A stretch of DNA of 64,000 nt from Halomonas sp. LBP4 (GTDB taxonomy: Bacteria; Pseudomonadota; Gammaproteobacteria; Pseudomonadales; Halomonadaceae). How positions within the stretch are numbered: the stretch's first letter is position 1; each line of letters opens with the position of its first letter. The stretch spans positions 571,403 through 635,402 of the forward strand of contig NZ_PDOG01000003.1 in assembly GCF_003202205.1 (NCBI RefSeq), read 5' to 3'. Position numbers and translations under genes: made by a program. The notes under the pieces were generated by a model. It searched no databases. It was not told where the DNA came from and was given only the letters and a program-made list of their open reading frames with translations. Shown in pieces: positions 27,268-34,509 of the stretch.

Positions 27268-29025
27268 ATGGCCGACCGGTCAGGGTCCGCGGCTTTCCTT
27301 CCCGGCATCTCCGGAACGAGTGGACCGCAAGGGAAGCGCATGAAGCTCACATCGCCTTTTCGCCTGCGCGATATCGACCTGCCCCATGTCGAGTCGCCGT
27401 ACCAGGCTCGGGAGCGGGTCAGGCAGCAGGCCCGGGCCCCGGGCAACGAGCTCTGGACGCTCGGCGTCAACTTGAACCTCTCGTCATCCGAGGGGCAGCG
27501 CGGGTATCGACGGCTGCTAGAGCAGGTGGGCGAGGGCGACCTGGTCCTGGTCGAGGAGCATCCCCGTTCGCCGATCGTCGAGTGGGACGGCAGCCGCTGG
27601 GTGAAGGCCCCCGGTGTGCTGCCTTTCCACTACGAGAGCCTGCTCAGGCACCAGCTGCCCCGGCTCAATGAACGTGGCCTGGGCCCGGCCGAGGCCAGGC
27701 AGGCCCGGTATCCCGCCTGGGCGGTGTCGCGCCCTGCGTCGCCGCCCGAGCCACGGCGGGAGCCCGCACCACCACCACCGCCGGCGGCTCCCGAGCCACC
27801 GAGGGAGCGCATCCTCGAGATCGGCATCTTCTTCGATGGCACCGGCAACAACAGGGAGAACGACCGCCGGCGGACGGATCGCGATATCACCAATGTGGCC
27901 AAGCTTTTTGACCTGTACCTGGAAAACGAAGACCAAGGTTATCACCGGGTCTATGCGCATGGGGTTGGTACGGTGACTGGCGATGAAGCTGCAGACAGGC
28001 TTGCGGCCTTGCGCAATCTATCGGGGTTGGCCTTTGGCGTCGGCCCGGAAGGGGGCCATGCCCGTATCGAGCTGGCCCTGGAGCAGCTCCGCCCGATCCT
28101 GCAGGGAAACGAAGGCACCACGGTGATCTTCGATGTGTTCGGCTTCAGCCGCGGCGCGGCCCTGGCCCGGCACTTCGTCAACCTGATCCATCGCTGGCCG
28201 GAGACGCTGCTGGTGCCGGACTTTCGCCCGGGGCTGCCGACACCCCCAGTGCCGCTGCGCCGCATCGAGGCCTTCCCGCCCGGCTTCATCCCCTTTCCCC
28301 AGGTCCGCTTCGTGGGGCTGTTCGATACCGTGGGCAGCTTCTATCTGCCCGGCAACGCCCGCAACCTCGACTTCAACCTGCACCTGGCGCCGGGCAGCGC
28401 CACGCGGGTCGTGCAGCTGACCGCCCACCACGAGATCCGCCGCAACTTTCCCCTCAGCAGCCTGGCCGATCCCCAGGGCAATCTGCCCGGCAGCTTCAGC
28501 GAGATCGCACTGCCGGGAGCGCATTCGGATGTGGGTGGGGGCTACGAGAATCCCGAGGTGGATTTCGCCAACCACGAGGAGCTGTTGGTACGCCGCCGGG
28601 GCGGGCTGGGCAGCAACGGGCGAACCATTCGCCTGGCGCAGGAGGAGGCCGCGGCACGGGGGCTGGAACTGCGCGTGGAGCCACCCGATGTGCTCGAGAT
28701 CGAACGCCGCGCCACCCGCAAGGAGCTGGCGATCCACGCCCTGCACCAGATGCATCGCCTGGCGCAGCAGCTCGGTGTGCCCTTGGATGAGCTGAGAAAT
28801 GATGCAGACCATATCCTCCCCAGCGAGCTCCAAGATGCCCTCGATGCCTGGAAGCAATCCGGCGCCCGTCTGGAGGACGCCCGAAACTACCTGCAAGGCT
28901 ATATCCATACCTCCCACCGGCAGGAGAGCATGGCCCATGCCCCCGAGGTCTCTGGTGTTCGCCGTGTCTTTGCCAACCGTCCCGGCGGCGTATTCAACGA
29001 GGCGCGGGAGGCCCAGGATGCCTGA
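27268..29025 (+). CDS. DUF2235 phospholipase-type protein, probable type VI effector
   Basis: A 585-residue protein with a C-terminal alpha/beta-hydrolase domain of the DUF2235/Tle type. The domain starts GIFFDGTGNNREND (residue ~190). The nucleophile motif GxSxG is GFSRGAALARHF (residue ~300), followed by FVGLFDTVGSF and LPGAHSDVGGGY, which carry candidate Asp/His residues. Residues ~30-125 form an unrecognised N-terminal region, then a Pro-rich linker (REPAPPPPPAAPEPP). The ATG at 27268 has an AGGGAGG site seven bases upstream; an alternative ATG is 27340. The overlapping downstream lipoprotein gene, itself duplicated, looks like immunity. No secretion genes are in the window. Confidence 0.8.
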   Translation: MADRSGSAAFLPGISGTSGPQGKRMKLTSPFRLRDIDLPHVESPYQARERVRQQARAPGNELWTLGVNLNLSSSEGQRGYRRLLEQVGEGDLVLVEEHPRSPIVEWDGSRWVKAPGVLPFHYESLLRHQLPRLNERGLGPAEARQARYPAWAVSRPASPPEPRREPAPPPPPAAPEPPRERILEIGIFFDGTGNNRENDRRRTDRDITNVAKLFDLYLENEDQGYHRVYAHGVGTVTGDEAADRLAALRNLSGLAFGVGPEGGHARIELALEQLRPILQGNEGTTVIFDVFGFSRGAALARHFVNLIHRWPETLLVPDFRPGLPTPPVPLRRIEAFPPGFIPFPQVRFVGLFDTVGSFYLPGNARNLDFNLHLAPGSATRVVQLTAHHEIRRNFPLSSLADPQGNLPGSFSEIALPGAHSDVGGGYENPEVDFANHEELLVRRRGGLGSNGRTIRLAQEEAAARGLELRVEPPDVLEIERRATRKELAIHALHQMHRLAQQLGVPLDELRNDADHILPSELQDALDAWKQSGARLEDARNYLQGYIHTSHRQESMAHAPEVSGVRRVFANRPGGVFNEAREAQDA

Positions 29026-29614
29026 TTTGCTGCGCCTGGGGCGAGCCATACTGCTACTGGTGCTGTCATGGGGACTAACCGCCTGCGAGGCGGAACCGCA
29101 ACGCTACGAGTTTTCCGTGCAGCCGGTTGGTGGGCCGCGAGGTTGGCCTGTATGGGTGGAAGAGCTGACCTTTGATCATTCGTGGGGATCGCCTGCAGGT
29201 AACCTGAATGCCGGTTTCGAAAAACGACCTCCCCGTAGCGGAGCGATCGTCACGTTACCTCATCCCATGGCCGCACCGGCGTCGGTGCAGGCCCGCTGGT
29301 TCTCCTATCGTACCCAGACCTTCTACGAGATCGATTTGGCGCTGCCGGAGACGGATGAGTTGCTGCGTCAGTGGTATCGCGAATACCCGGCATCCCGGTA
29401 TCTCCATTATCTGGTGGCCGGCTTCTCCGGAGAGGGGGAGGTGCTCGTCTGGTGGCGTGCCTGGTGCCGAGATTGTGGCAGTGACCGCAGCCAGGACTTC
29501 CATGCACCGATCATCGAGTCGGCCATTGCGGAAGAAGTCGAGGGTGATCCGAGTACTTTTCGTAGCCAGACTGAACGCCGGGTGGAAGAGGGGGTGATTC
29601 CCTCGCCCTGGTGA
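29018..29614 (+). CDS. DUF2931 lipoprotein, probable immunity protein (copy 1)
   Basis: A 198-residue lipoprotein. The signal peptide ends in a lipobox at the Cys of LSWGLTAC. The mature part contains GWPVWVEELTF and QARWFSYRTQTFYEIDLALP, typical of DUF2931 proteins that accompany DUF2235 lipases. The ATG overlaps the effector gene by eight bases and has a GGGAGG site within it, so the pair is translationally coupled. A periplasmic-facing lipoprotein fits protection against a periplasmic phospholipase; this role is inferred from gene pairing. Confidence 0.75.
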   Translation: MPDLLRLGRAILLLVLSWGLTACEAEPQRYEFSVQPVGGPRGWPVWVEELTFDHSWGSPAGNLNAGFEKRPPRSGAIVTLPHPMAAPASVQARWFSYRTQTFYEIDLALPETDELLRQWYREYPASRYLHYLVAGFSGEGEVLVWWRAWCRDCGSDRSQDFHAPIIESAIAEEVEGDPSTFRSQTERRVEEGVIPSPW

Positions 29615-29634
29615 GTGGCATGTTCAACGTAAGG

Positions 29635-30237
29635 ATGCCTAGATTGCACCGCCTATGTCGAGCCTTGCTGTTATTGACACTGTTGTGGCTAATGGCTGCC
29701 TGCCCAGCAGAATCAGAGCCGCCCCGCTATGTATTTGCGGTAAAGACCAACGGCGGCCCCAAGGGGTGGCCGGTCTGGGTGGAGGAGCTCACTTTCGATG
29801 CCACCTGGCGAGCGCCTGCAGGTAGCCTGAGCGGTGGTTTTGATATCCAACCGCCGAGAGGCGGAAAAACGGTAACACTATCCCGCCCTATGCCGGCACC
29901 GTCGTCGATGCAGGCCCGCTGGTTCTCCTATCGTACCCAGACCTTCTACGAGATCGATTTGGCGCTGCCGGAGACGGATGAGTTGCTGTGTCAGTGGTAT
30001 CGCGAATACCCGGCATCCCGGTATCTCCATTACCTGGTGGCCGGCTTCTCCAGAGAGGGGGAGGTGCTCGTCTGGTGGCGTGCCTGGTGCCGCGATTGTG
30101 GCAGTGACCGCAGCCAGGACTTCCATGCGCCGATCATCGAGTCGGCCTTTGCGGAAGAAGTCGAGGGTGATCCGAGTACTTTTCGTAGCCAGACTGAACG
30201 CCGGGGGGAAGAGGGGGTGATTCCCTCACCCTGGTAG
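29635..30237 (+). CDS. DUF2931 lipoprotein, probable immunity protein (copy 2)
   Basis: A 200-residue tandem paralogue of the preceding lipoprotein, with lipobox LWLMAAC. The N-terminal ~90 residues differ clearly from copy 1, whereas the last ~105 residues differ at only about four positions (Arg/Cys in DELL(R/C)QW, Gly/Arg, Ile/Phe, Val/Gly). That mosaic pattern suggests gene conversion. ATG 29635 matches the start of copy 1; in-frame starts at 29620 (ATG) and 29611 (GTG) also exist, the latter overlapping the copy 1 stop. Confidence 0.72.
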   Translation: MPRLHRLCRALLLLTLLWLMAACPAESEPPRYVFAVKTNGGPKGWPVWVEELTFDATWRAPAGSLSGGFDIQPPRGGKTVTLSRPMPAPSSMQARWFSYRTQTFYEIDLALPETDELLCQWYREYPASRYLHYLVAGFSREGEVLVWWRAWCRDCGSDRSQDFHAPIIESAFAEEVEGDPSTFRSQTERRGEEGVIPSPW

Positions 30238-30273
30238 GCACCTGTGGCCTATGCCGTGTCTCAGTTCACCTAG

Positions 30274-30786
30274 CAGCAGCGCGAAGCGGCGCTGGAGGAA
30301 GCGCCCATAGTAGTCCGCCTGCTGCTGGGCGATGATGAGCTGGAGCGGAACCATCCCGACAAGGCCCGCGATATCGCCCTGGTGGTCGTGGAGAATCCGC
30401 CGCGCAACGCAGCGGACCACGCCCAGGCGATCAGTCTGCTTGGCGACGCCTATGAGGTGCTGGGCGATGAGCGCACCGGCGAGCGCAAGCTGCACGACCT
30501 CGCCGATCGACTCAGCGGCCTGCCCGCCGCCGCGGCGTTGCAGTGGTTGGCGGCAAGGCAACTGGATCAGCAGCAGCCCCATGCCGCTCTCGAACTGGTG
30601 GTTCGGGCCAGCGCCGAGGCCCCCGACGACGTGACCAACGGCATGCTCCTCGTCGTTACCCTGCGCGCCATGGGCGAAGACGAAGGGGCCCGAGAAGCCG
30701 CGACCGAGTGGCTGGAACTTGCAGAGGAATGTGGCGATCACGTCTCGGCGGAGTGGTTCCACGAACAGCTTGAGGCGTTGCTCTGA
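30274..30786 (+). pseudogene. Tetratricopeptide-like protein remnant
   Basis: A ~170-codon frame encodes helical repeats resembling TPRs (ISLLGDAYEVLGDERTGERK, AALELVVRASAEAPDDVTNG). An in-frame TAG at 30271-30273 follows coding-like sequence (AYAVSQFT), and no good ATG exists after it; the first usable alternative start is near 30382. It looks like the 3' part of a longer gene that has lost its 5' end. It may be a decayed neighbour of the effector module. Confidence 0.5.
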
Positions 30787-30810
30787 AATCAGCGGGTTGA
30801 TAGGACTCCT

Positions 30811-30868
30811 GGGGTCAGACCCCTAAGCAAATTTTGGGGTCTGACCCCACAAATTTGACCCCACAAAT
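30811..30868. repeat. REPIN flanking the RAYT gene (3' side)
   Basis: A 38-bp unit (cores at 30811 and 30836) is followed by a partial TTTGACCCC copy, directly abutting the stop of the RAYT gene. Confidence 0.92.
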
Positions 30869-30874
30869 CCCTCG

Positions 30875-31531
30875 CTAGGGGGCCGAGCCGAGGCGGCGGG
30901 CAACGGACTGCTGGAAGACTTCGCTGCCCAGCGCGCGGCCGCGGCGGGTCTGCTGGCGAATCTCGTCGAGCAGAGGGGCCGGCAGTTCGCTGCGGAACAG
31001 CTCGCGGTAGCGGTGCCGGCGTTTATCCGGGGTGGCGCCCAGCCCGGTGTAGATGGCGTGGGGCTGCACGAGGGGATCGTCGCGGCCCAGGGCGTTGGCA
31101 CGGTGGCTGGACCACTCGTAATCGGCTGGCCGGGCCACCATGCCGGCCCGCACCGGGTTGAGCTCGATATAGCGGTAGCAGGCGAAGAGGTAGGACTCTT
31201 CCGCCACCAGGCAGGAGCGGTAGCGGCCCTCGAAAAGCCCGCCGGTGCGCTGGTGACGGCGGTTGAAGTACTGGGCGTAGCGCTGCCCGAGCTCCTTCAT
31301 CATCTGACTCACGCCCTGCGGCTCTTCACGGGGCGTCGCCAGCAGGTGCACATGATTGGTCATCAGTACATAGGCATGGAGCGCGATCTGGTACACCTGC
31401 CGCAGCTCATCGAGCAGTTCGAGGTAGTGCAGCGCATCCTTGCGGTGAACGAAGCAGGCACCGCGGTTGTTGCCGCGCTGAATCAGGTGGAGCGGTGTAT
31501 CGGGAAGCAACAGCCGAGCCGGACGCGCCAT
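30875..31531 (-). CDS. REP-associated tyrosine transposase (RAYT, Y1/HUH family)
   Basis: A 218-residue single-copy IS200-like transposase of the REP-associated class. The HUH metal-binding motif is MTNHVHLLATP (residue ~60), the substrate-side N-terminus is LIQRGNNRGACF, and the catalytic tyrosine lies in QRYAQYFNRRHQRTGG near residue 93. YIELNPVRAGM and EWSSHRANAL are typical of RAYTs. It starts at ATG 31531. The gene sits between two 38-bp REPINs of the family that is scattered through the window, the usual arrangement for a RAYT and the repeats it acts on. It appears intact. Confidence 0.92.
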   Translation of the reverse strand: MARPARLLLPDTPLHLIQRGNNRGACFVHRKDALHYLELLDELRQVYQIALHAYVLMTNHVHLLATPREEPQGVSQMMKELGQRYAQYFNRRHQRTGGLFEGRYRSCLVAEESYLFACYRYIELNPVRAGMVARPADYEWSSHRANALGRDDPLVQPHAIYTGLGATPDKRRHRYRELFRSELPAPLLDEIRQQTRRGRALGSEVFQQSVARRLGSAP

Positions 31532-31600
31532 ATTCGCACTTCCTTGTGCCGGGGACGGTTCAATGCCCAGTATAGCCCTAAATCTGCTTAGTGCTTGGCG

Positions 31601-31638
31601 GGGGTCAGACCCCTAAGCGAATTTAGGGGTCTGACCCC
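31601..31638. repeat. REPIN flanking the RAYT gene (5' side)
   Basis: Two perfect cores at 31601 and 31626 lie 70 bases upstream of the RAYT start and just after the end of the dipeptidase gene. Confidence 0.92.
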
Positions 31639-31647
31639 AAAGGGGGG

Positions 31648-32412
31648 TTAGCCAAGCTGCCGCCGCCAGCGGTGCTCGATGGTGTCGAGCTCGGCGGGGC
31701 CGTAGACGGCGTGCGGGTGCCCTCCGTAGCGGGCCCACAGCTGGTCGCCGAGGTCGTAGTGCCACCATTCGCTGGGCAGGTTGGTAAAGCCCTGGTCGAG
31801 CATCACGCTGTACAGCAGCCGGCGGTGGTCGCGGGCGCGTTGCTGGCGGGTGTCGAGTTCGCCGAGCCGCTCGAGGTGGTCGCTGTGCGAGGCGGGCACG
31901 GCCTCGTCGAACAGGGTGCCCATGTCCAGCGCCAGGCCGTCGGCGTCGCACAGGGTGACGTCCACGGCGCCGCCGGTCAGGTGCGGGCTGGGGGCCTGCG
32001 GGTCGCGGCTGGGCACCGAGATGAATTCCCGTGTGCGGGTGAGCAGCTCCGCCTCGCTGGCCGCGGGGTGGTGGGCCCGTATCGCCTCGCTGAGGGTATC
32101 GAAGAGGTATTGCTGCACCCGCCAGGGCCGCCAGCCGTCGAGCACCACCAGGCCGAACCCCTCGGGCAGGGCGCGGGCGGCGGCGAGCAGGTGCCGGTAG
32201 ACCCCCTCGCGCACGAAGCACTCGGGCACCGCGCCGGGAACGCCCAGCCGGGCATAGGCCGGGTAGACCCGGATCGGCCAGGGGGCGAGGCTCATGGGTA
32301 CCAGGGGCTCGCCGCAGTCGGCGATCGGTATCCGGTTCACCCGGGCCCAGTCGGGCTCGGCGCGGTGGGTGATCGCCGGGCAGGCGAACGCGGATCGAGG
32401 GGAGGGAGTCAT
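31648..32412 (-). CDS. D-alanyl-D-alanine dipeptidase (M15D)
   Basis: A 254-residue zinc peptidase related to DdpX/VanX that hydrolyses D-Ala-D-Ala. The zinc motif SxHxxGxAxD is SPHLTGGAVDVTL near residue 145, and the second part, with catalytic Glu and His, is LPSEWWHYDLGD near residue 215. No signal peptide is evident, so it is probably cytoplasmic and used for scavenging cell-wall dipeptides. ATG 32412 is chosen; ATG 32421 adds three residues. The gene lies immediately downstream of a TRAP transporter fragment and may once have been in an uptake operon. Confidence 0.87.
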   Translation of the reverse strand: MTPSPRSAFACPAITHRAEPDWARVNRIPIADCGEPLVPMSLAPWPIRVYPAYARLGVPGAVPECFVREGVYRHLLAAARALPEGFGLVVLDGWRPWRVQQYLFDTLSEAIRAHHPAASEAELLTRTREFISVPSRDPQAPSPHLTGGAVDVTLCDADGLALDMGTLFDEAVPASHSDHLERLGELDTRQQRARDHRRLLYSVMLDQGFTNLPSEWWHYDLGDQLWARYGGHPHAVYGPAELDTIEHRWRRQLG

Positions 32413-32434
32413 GTGCGACATCGGGGCATCCAGG

Positions 32435-32572
32435 GGTGGTCGGTAGCCAGAGCGTCAGCGAAGGGAACAGGATCAGCAACAGCAGCACGGCGGTCGCCGT
32501 CGGCACGAAGGGCCAGAGGGTCTTGAACAGCGAGTCGATCTTGAGCCGGCTCACCGCCGCGACGACCCCCTT
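32435..32572 (-). pseudogene. TRAP transporter large-permease (DctM) C-terminal fragment
   Basis: A ~46-codon stretch upstream of the dipeptidase encodes SRLKIDSLFKTLWPFV followed by a strongly hydrophobic helix ending LTLWLPT, the usual C-terminal end of a DctM subunit. The frame then runs into unrelated sequence. Upstream there is no transporter; an Rpn gene fragment begins on the other strand. This is best read as the residue of a deleted TRAP operon. Confidence 0.5.
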
Positions 32573-32615
32573 GCGTTATACTCGGTACGCAGCGTACAGG
32601 GATGTTACCGGCGAC

Positions 32616-32705
32616 ATGGCCAACCATGACAACGGCTACAAGCTCCTATTCTCGCATCAGCGGAGGGTGCGTGACATGCTCACTGGCTTCGTGAAGGAGG
32701 AGTAA
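32616..32705 (+). pseudogene. Rpn-family nuclease/transposase N-terminal fragment
   Basis: A 29-codon frame (MANHDNGYKLLFSHQRRVRD, then MLTGFVKEE) is the conserved N-terminus of Rpn/YhgA-type PD-(D/E)XK proteins. It stops at TAA, directly followed by a REPIN, so the remaining ~250 residues are absent. C-terminal pieces of the same family lie at 40673-40832 and 44919-45684. Confidence 0.7.
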
Positions 32706-32710
32706 ACTTT

Positions 32711-32748
32711 GGGGTCAGACCCCTAAGGGGAGTTAGGGAGCTGACCCC
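32711..32748. repeat. 38-bp REPIN
   Basis: A perfect first core at 32711 and a degenerate second core (GGGAGCTGACCCC, 32736) truncate the Rpn fragment on its left. Confidence 0.85.
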
Positions 32749-32775
32749 TTTGTCGTGCGGTAGAGAGATACCCCC

Positions 32776-33294
32776 ATGCAGATAGCGAAGATGACGGAGG
32801 CCGATTTCCGGCGCTTCTGGCCTACCTTCAAGTCGGTGGTGGCGGCCCGGGAGACCTACGCCTTCGACCCCGGCCTCGGTTACGCAGACGCCTACATCCT
32901 ATGGTGCGAGCTCCCGCAGTTCACCTACTGCGCCAAGGAGAACGGCGAGGTGCTGGGCTCGTACTACCTGAAGCCCAACGCCGCAGGCCCGGGTGCCCAT
33001 ATCTGCAACTGCGGCTACATGGTCGCCCCCCAGGCGCGCGGCAGGGGCATCGCCAGGGCGCTCTGCCTGCACTCCCAGGAGCTGGCCATCGAGGCCGGCT
33101 ACCTGGCGATGCAATTCAACGCCGTGGTGTCGACGAACGAAGGCGCCATCAGGCTGTGGCAATCGCTGGGCTTTGACACGATCGGCAGGGTGCCCAAGGG
33201 CTACGACCATGCCAGGTTCGGGCTCGTGGACACCTACATCATGTACAAGGCGTTGCGGGGGGAGCCTGGTAACGCCTCAGGGTCAGACCCCTAA
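32776..33294 (+). CDS. GNAT-family N-acetyltransferase
   Basis: A 172-residue acetyltransferase. The acetyl-CoA-binding motif A is YMVAPQARGRGIARALCLHS (R-x-x-G-x-A type) at residues ~78-97, followed by FNAVVSTNEGAIRLWQSLGF, typical of GNAT enzymes acting on small molecules or peptides. The substrate is unknown. The last residues (NASGSDP) and the stop codon are supplied by a REPIN that begins at 33279, so the native C-terminus has been replaced or extended. REPINs lie on both sides of the gene. Confidence 0.88.
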   Translation: MQIAKMTEADFRRFWPTFKSVVAARETYAFDPGLGYADAYILWCELPQFTYCAKENGEVLGSYYLKPNAAGPGAHICNCGYMVAPQARGRGIARALCLHSQELAIEAGYLAMQFNAVVSTNEGAIRLWQSLGFDTIGRVPKGYDHARFGLVDTYIMYKALRGEPGNASGSDP

Positions 33295-33341
33295 GCGAAA
33301 TTTGGGGTCAGACCCCAAAGGGGATTTAAGGGTCAGACCCC
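33279..33341. repeat. 63-bp triple-core REPIN overlapping a coding end
   Basis: Three cores start at 33279, 33304 and 33329, 25 bp apart, all in the GGGGTCAGACCCC or AGGGTCAGACCCC orientation. The first provides the stop codon of the acetyltransferase. Confidence 0.9.
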
Positions 33342-33371
33342 AAAGGGGCAGGTGCCCAGCAGGAGAATGCC

Positions 33372-34130
33372 ATGTACGACGCCCTGAAGGGCCTGGCTGC
33401 GGAATTGCTGATGCCGCTGCCCATGATGGTGGTGGCCGTGGTGGTCGGTATCTCGTTGCGGCAATTCGGCCTGCGCCGCCTGGGGAATGCCCTGTGCATC
33501 GCGGCGGTGAGCCTGCTGATGCTGGCGAGTTGGGCACCGGTGGCCGATCGCCTGCTCGGGCCCCTGGAGCGGCGCTATCCGGCCATGCTGGTGCCGCCCG
33601 ATGCGCCGGTCGAGTCCATCGTGGTGCTGGGTGGCGGCTGGCAGCCGGAACCGGAGTGGCCCGTCACCGCGCAGCTTTCCGAGACCTCGCTGCCGCGCCT
33701 GATGGAAGGCCTGCGGCTGTGGCACGCCCGGCCCGAGGCCCTGCTGATCGTCAGCGGCGGCAGCAGCCAGGCGTGGTTGCCGGGCATGGCGGTGGGCTAC
33801 GCCCGGGCCGCGCAGGCGCTCGGTGTGCCGGAAGCGAGCCTCGTCGTGCTCGACTCCGCCCGGGATACCGGCGAAGAGGCCCGGGCCGTTCGCGACCGCC
33901 TGGGCGAGGGCGCCAGTATCGTGCTGGTGACCTCGGCATCGCACATGCCCCGGGCCAAGCGGCACTTCGAGGCGGCAGGGCTGCGTCCGCTGCCGGCGCC
34001 GACTCATTACCTGACGGGCCGGCAGAGCAGCGGCTGGCGCTACTGGCTCCCGGGCGCCGAGCACTTGGCCAAGACGGAGCGCGCCCTCTACGAGTGGCTG
34101 GGGCGCCTGGTCGTGAAGTGGGAACATTAG
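33372..34130 (+). CDS. YdcF/ElyC-like DUF218 envelope protein
   Basis: A 252-residue membrane protein with two N-terminal hydrophobic helices (LLMPLPMMVVAVVVGISL and ALCIAAVSLLMLASWA) and a DUF218 domain (SIVVLGGGWQPEPEWP, LIVSGGSS, DTGEEARAV, LVTSASHMPRAKRHF, TERALYEWLGRLV). This is the layout of ElyC, which in E. coli affects peptidoglycan and undecaprenyl-carrier metabolism. The biochemical function is not settled. REPINs lie on both sides. An AGGAGA site precedes the ATG. Confidence 0.85.
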   Translation: MYDALKGLAAELLMPLPMMVVAVVVGISLRQFGLRRLGNALCIAAVSLLMLASWAPVADRLLGPLERRYPAMLVPPDAPVESIVVLGGGWQPEPEWPVTAQLSETSLPRLMEGLRLWHARPEALLIVSGGSSQAWLPGMAVGYARAAQALGVPEASLVVLDSARDTGEEARAVRDRLGEGASIVLVTSASHMPRAKRHFEAAGLRPLPAPTHYLTGRQSSGWRYWLPGAEHLAKTERALYEWLGRLVVKWEH

Positions 34131-34148
34131 GCGTCCTAAGTTGATTGA

Positions 34149-34211
34149 GGGGTCAGACCCCAAAGCAGAATTAGGGGTCTGACCCCTCAGGGGGCTTTGG
34201 GGTCGTACCCC
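34149..34211. repeat. 63-bp triple-core REPIN
   Basis: Cores at 34149 and 34174 are perfect, and the third at 34199 is degenerate (GGGGTCGTACCCC). It lies just before the leader repeat. Confidence 0.88.
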
Positions 34212-34231
34212 GGGTGCCGATGGCTCTCTCG

Positions 34232-34507
34232 GCGCTCAGCCATGGAGCATGGCCGTGCGGTGACGTAGAATGGCGCGATCATTAAAACGATACCGCAGGG
34301 GCTGCCGAGCCGAGGCTTGGCAAGGGACGATGAAGGGGGCGGAGAACCGCTACCCCGGCATGACGTCGTTCATGCCGCCTTCCAGGGCGCTTCATGGCTC
34401 CCCTTGTTCTTTCTCGCCGCTCGCCCACCTTCGGTATCCACACCTGGTCCAGGGCATGGGAAGGCGCCCGGCATGATCCCCGGGCGGTAGCGTGCCCGCA
34501 TGGCCAC
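34232..34507 (+). repeat. Leader repeat, copy 1 (upstream of the SLC13 gene)
   Basis: About 276 bases with a close relative at 46501-46764. Shared blocks include GCTCAGCCATGGAGCA, GATACCGCAGGGGC, a hairpin TGCCGAGCC/GGCTTGGCA, GGGACGATGAAGGGGGCGG, and a terminal ops hairpin. No protein is conserved between copies. It looks like a transcribed untranslated leader of a polysaccharide-type operon. This explains the gap of about 380 bases between the ElyC-like and SLC13 genes. Confidence 0.75.
34481..34498 (+). promoter_or_regulatory. ops (RfaH recruitment) hairpin, copy 1
   Basis: GGCGGTAGCGTGC (34483-34495) matches the ops core found in JUMPStart sequences upstream of surface-polysaccharide operons. 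Flanking CGGGC/GCCCG arms form a stem that places GGTAGCGT in the loop, as required for RfaH recognition. It ends 12 bases before the SLC13 start codon. Confidence 0.8.
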
Positions 34508-34509
34508 GG

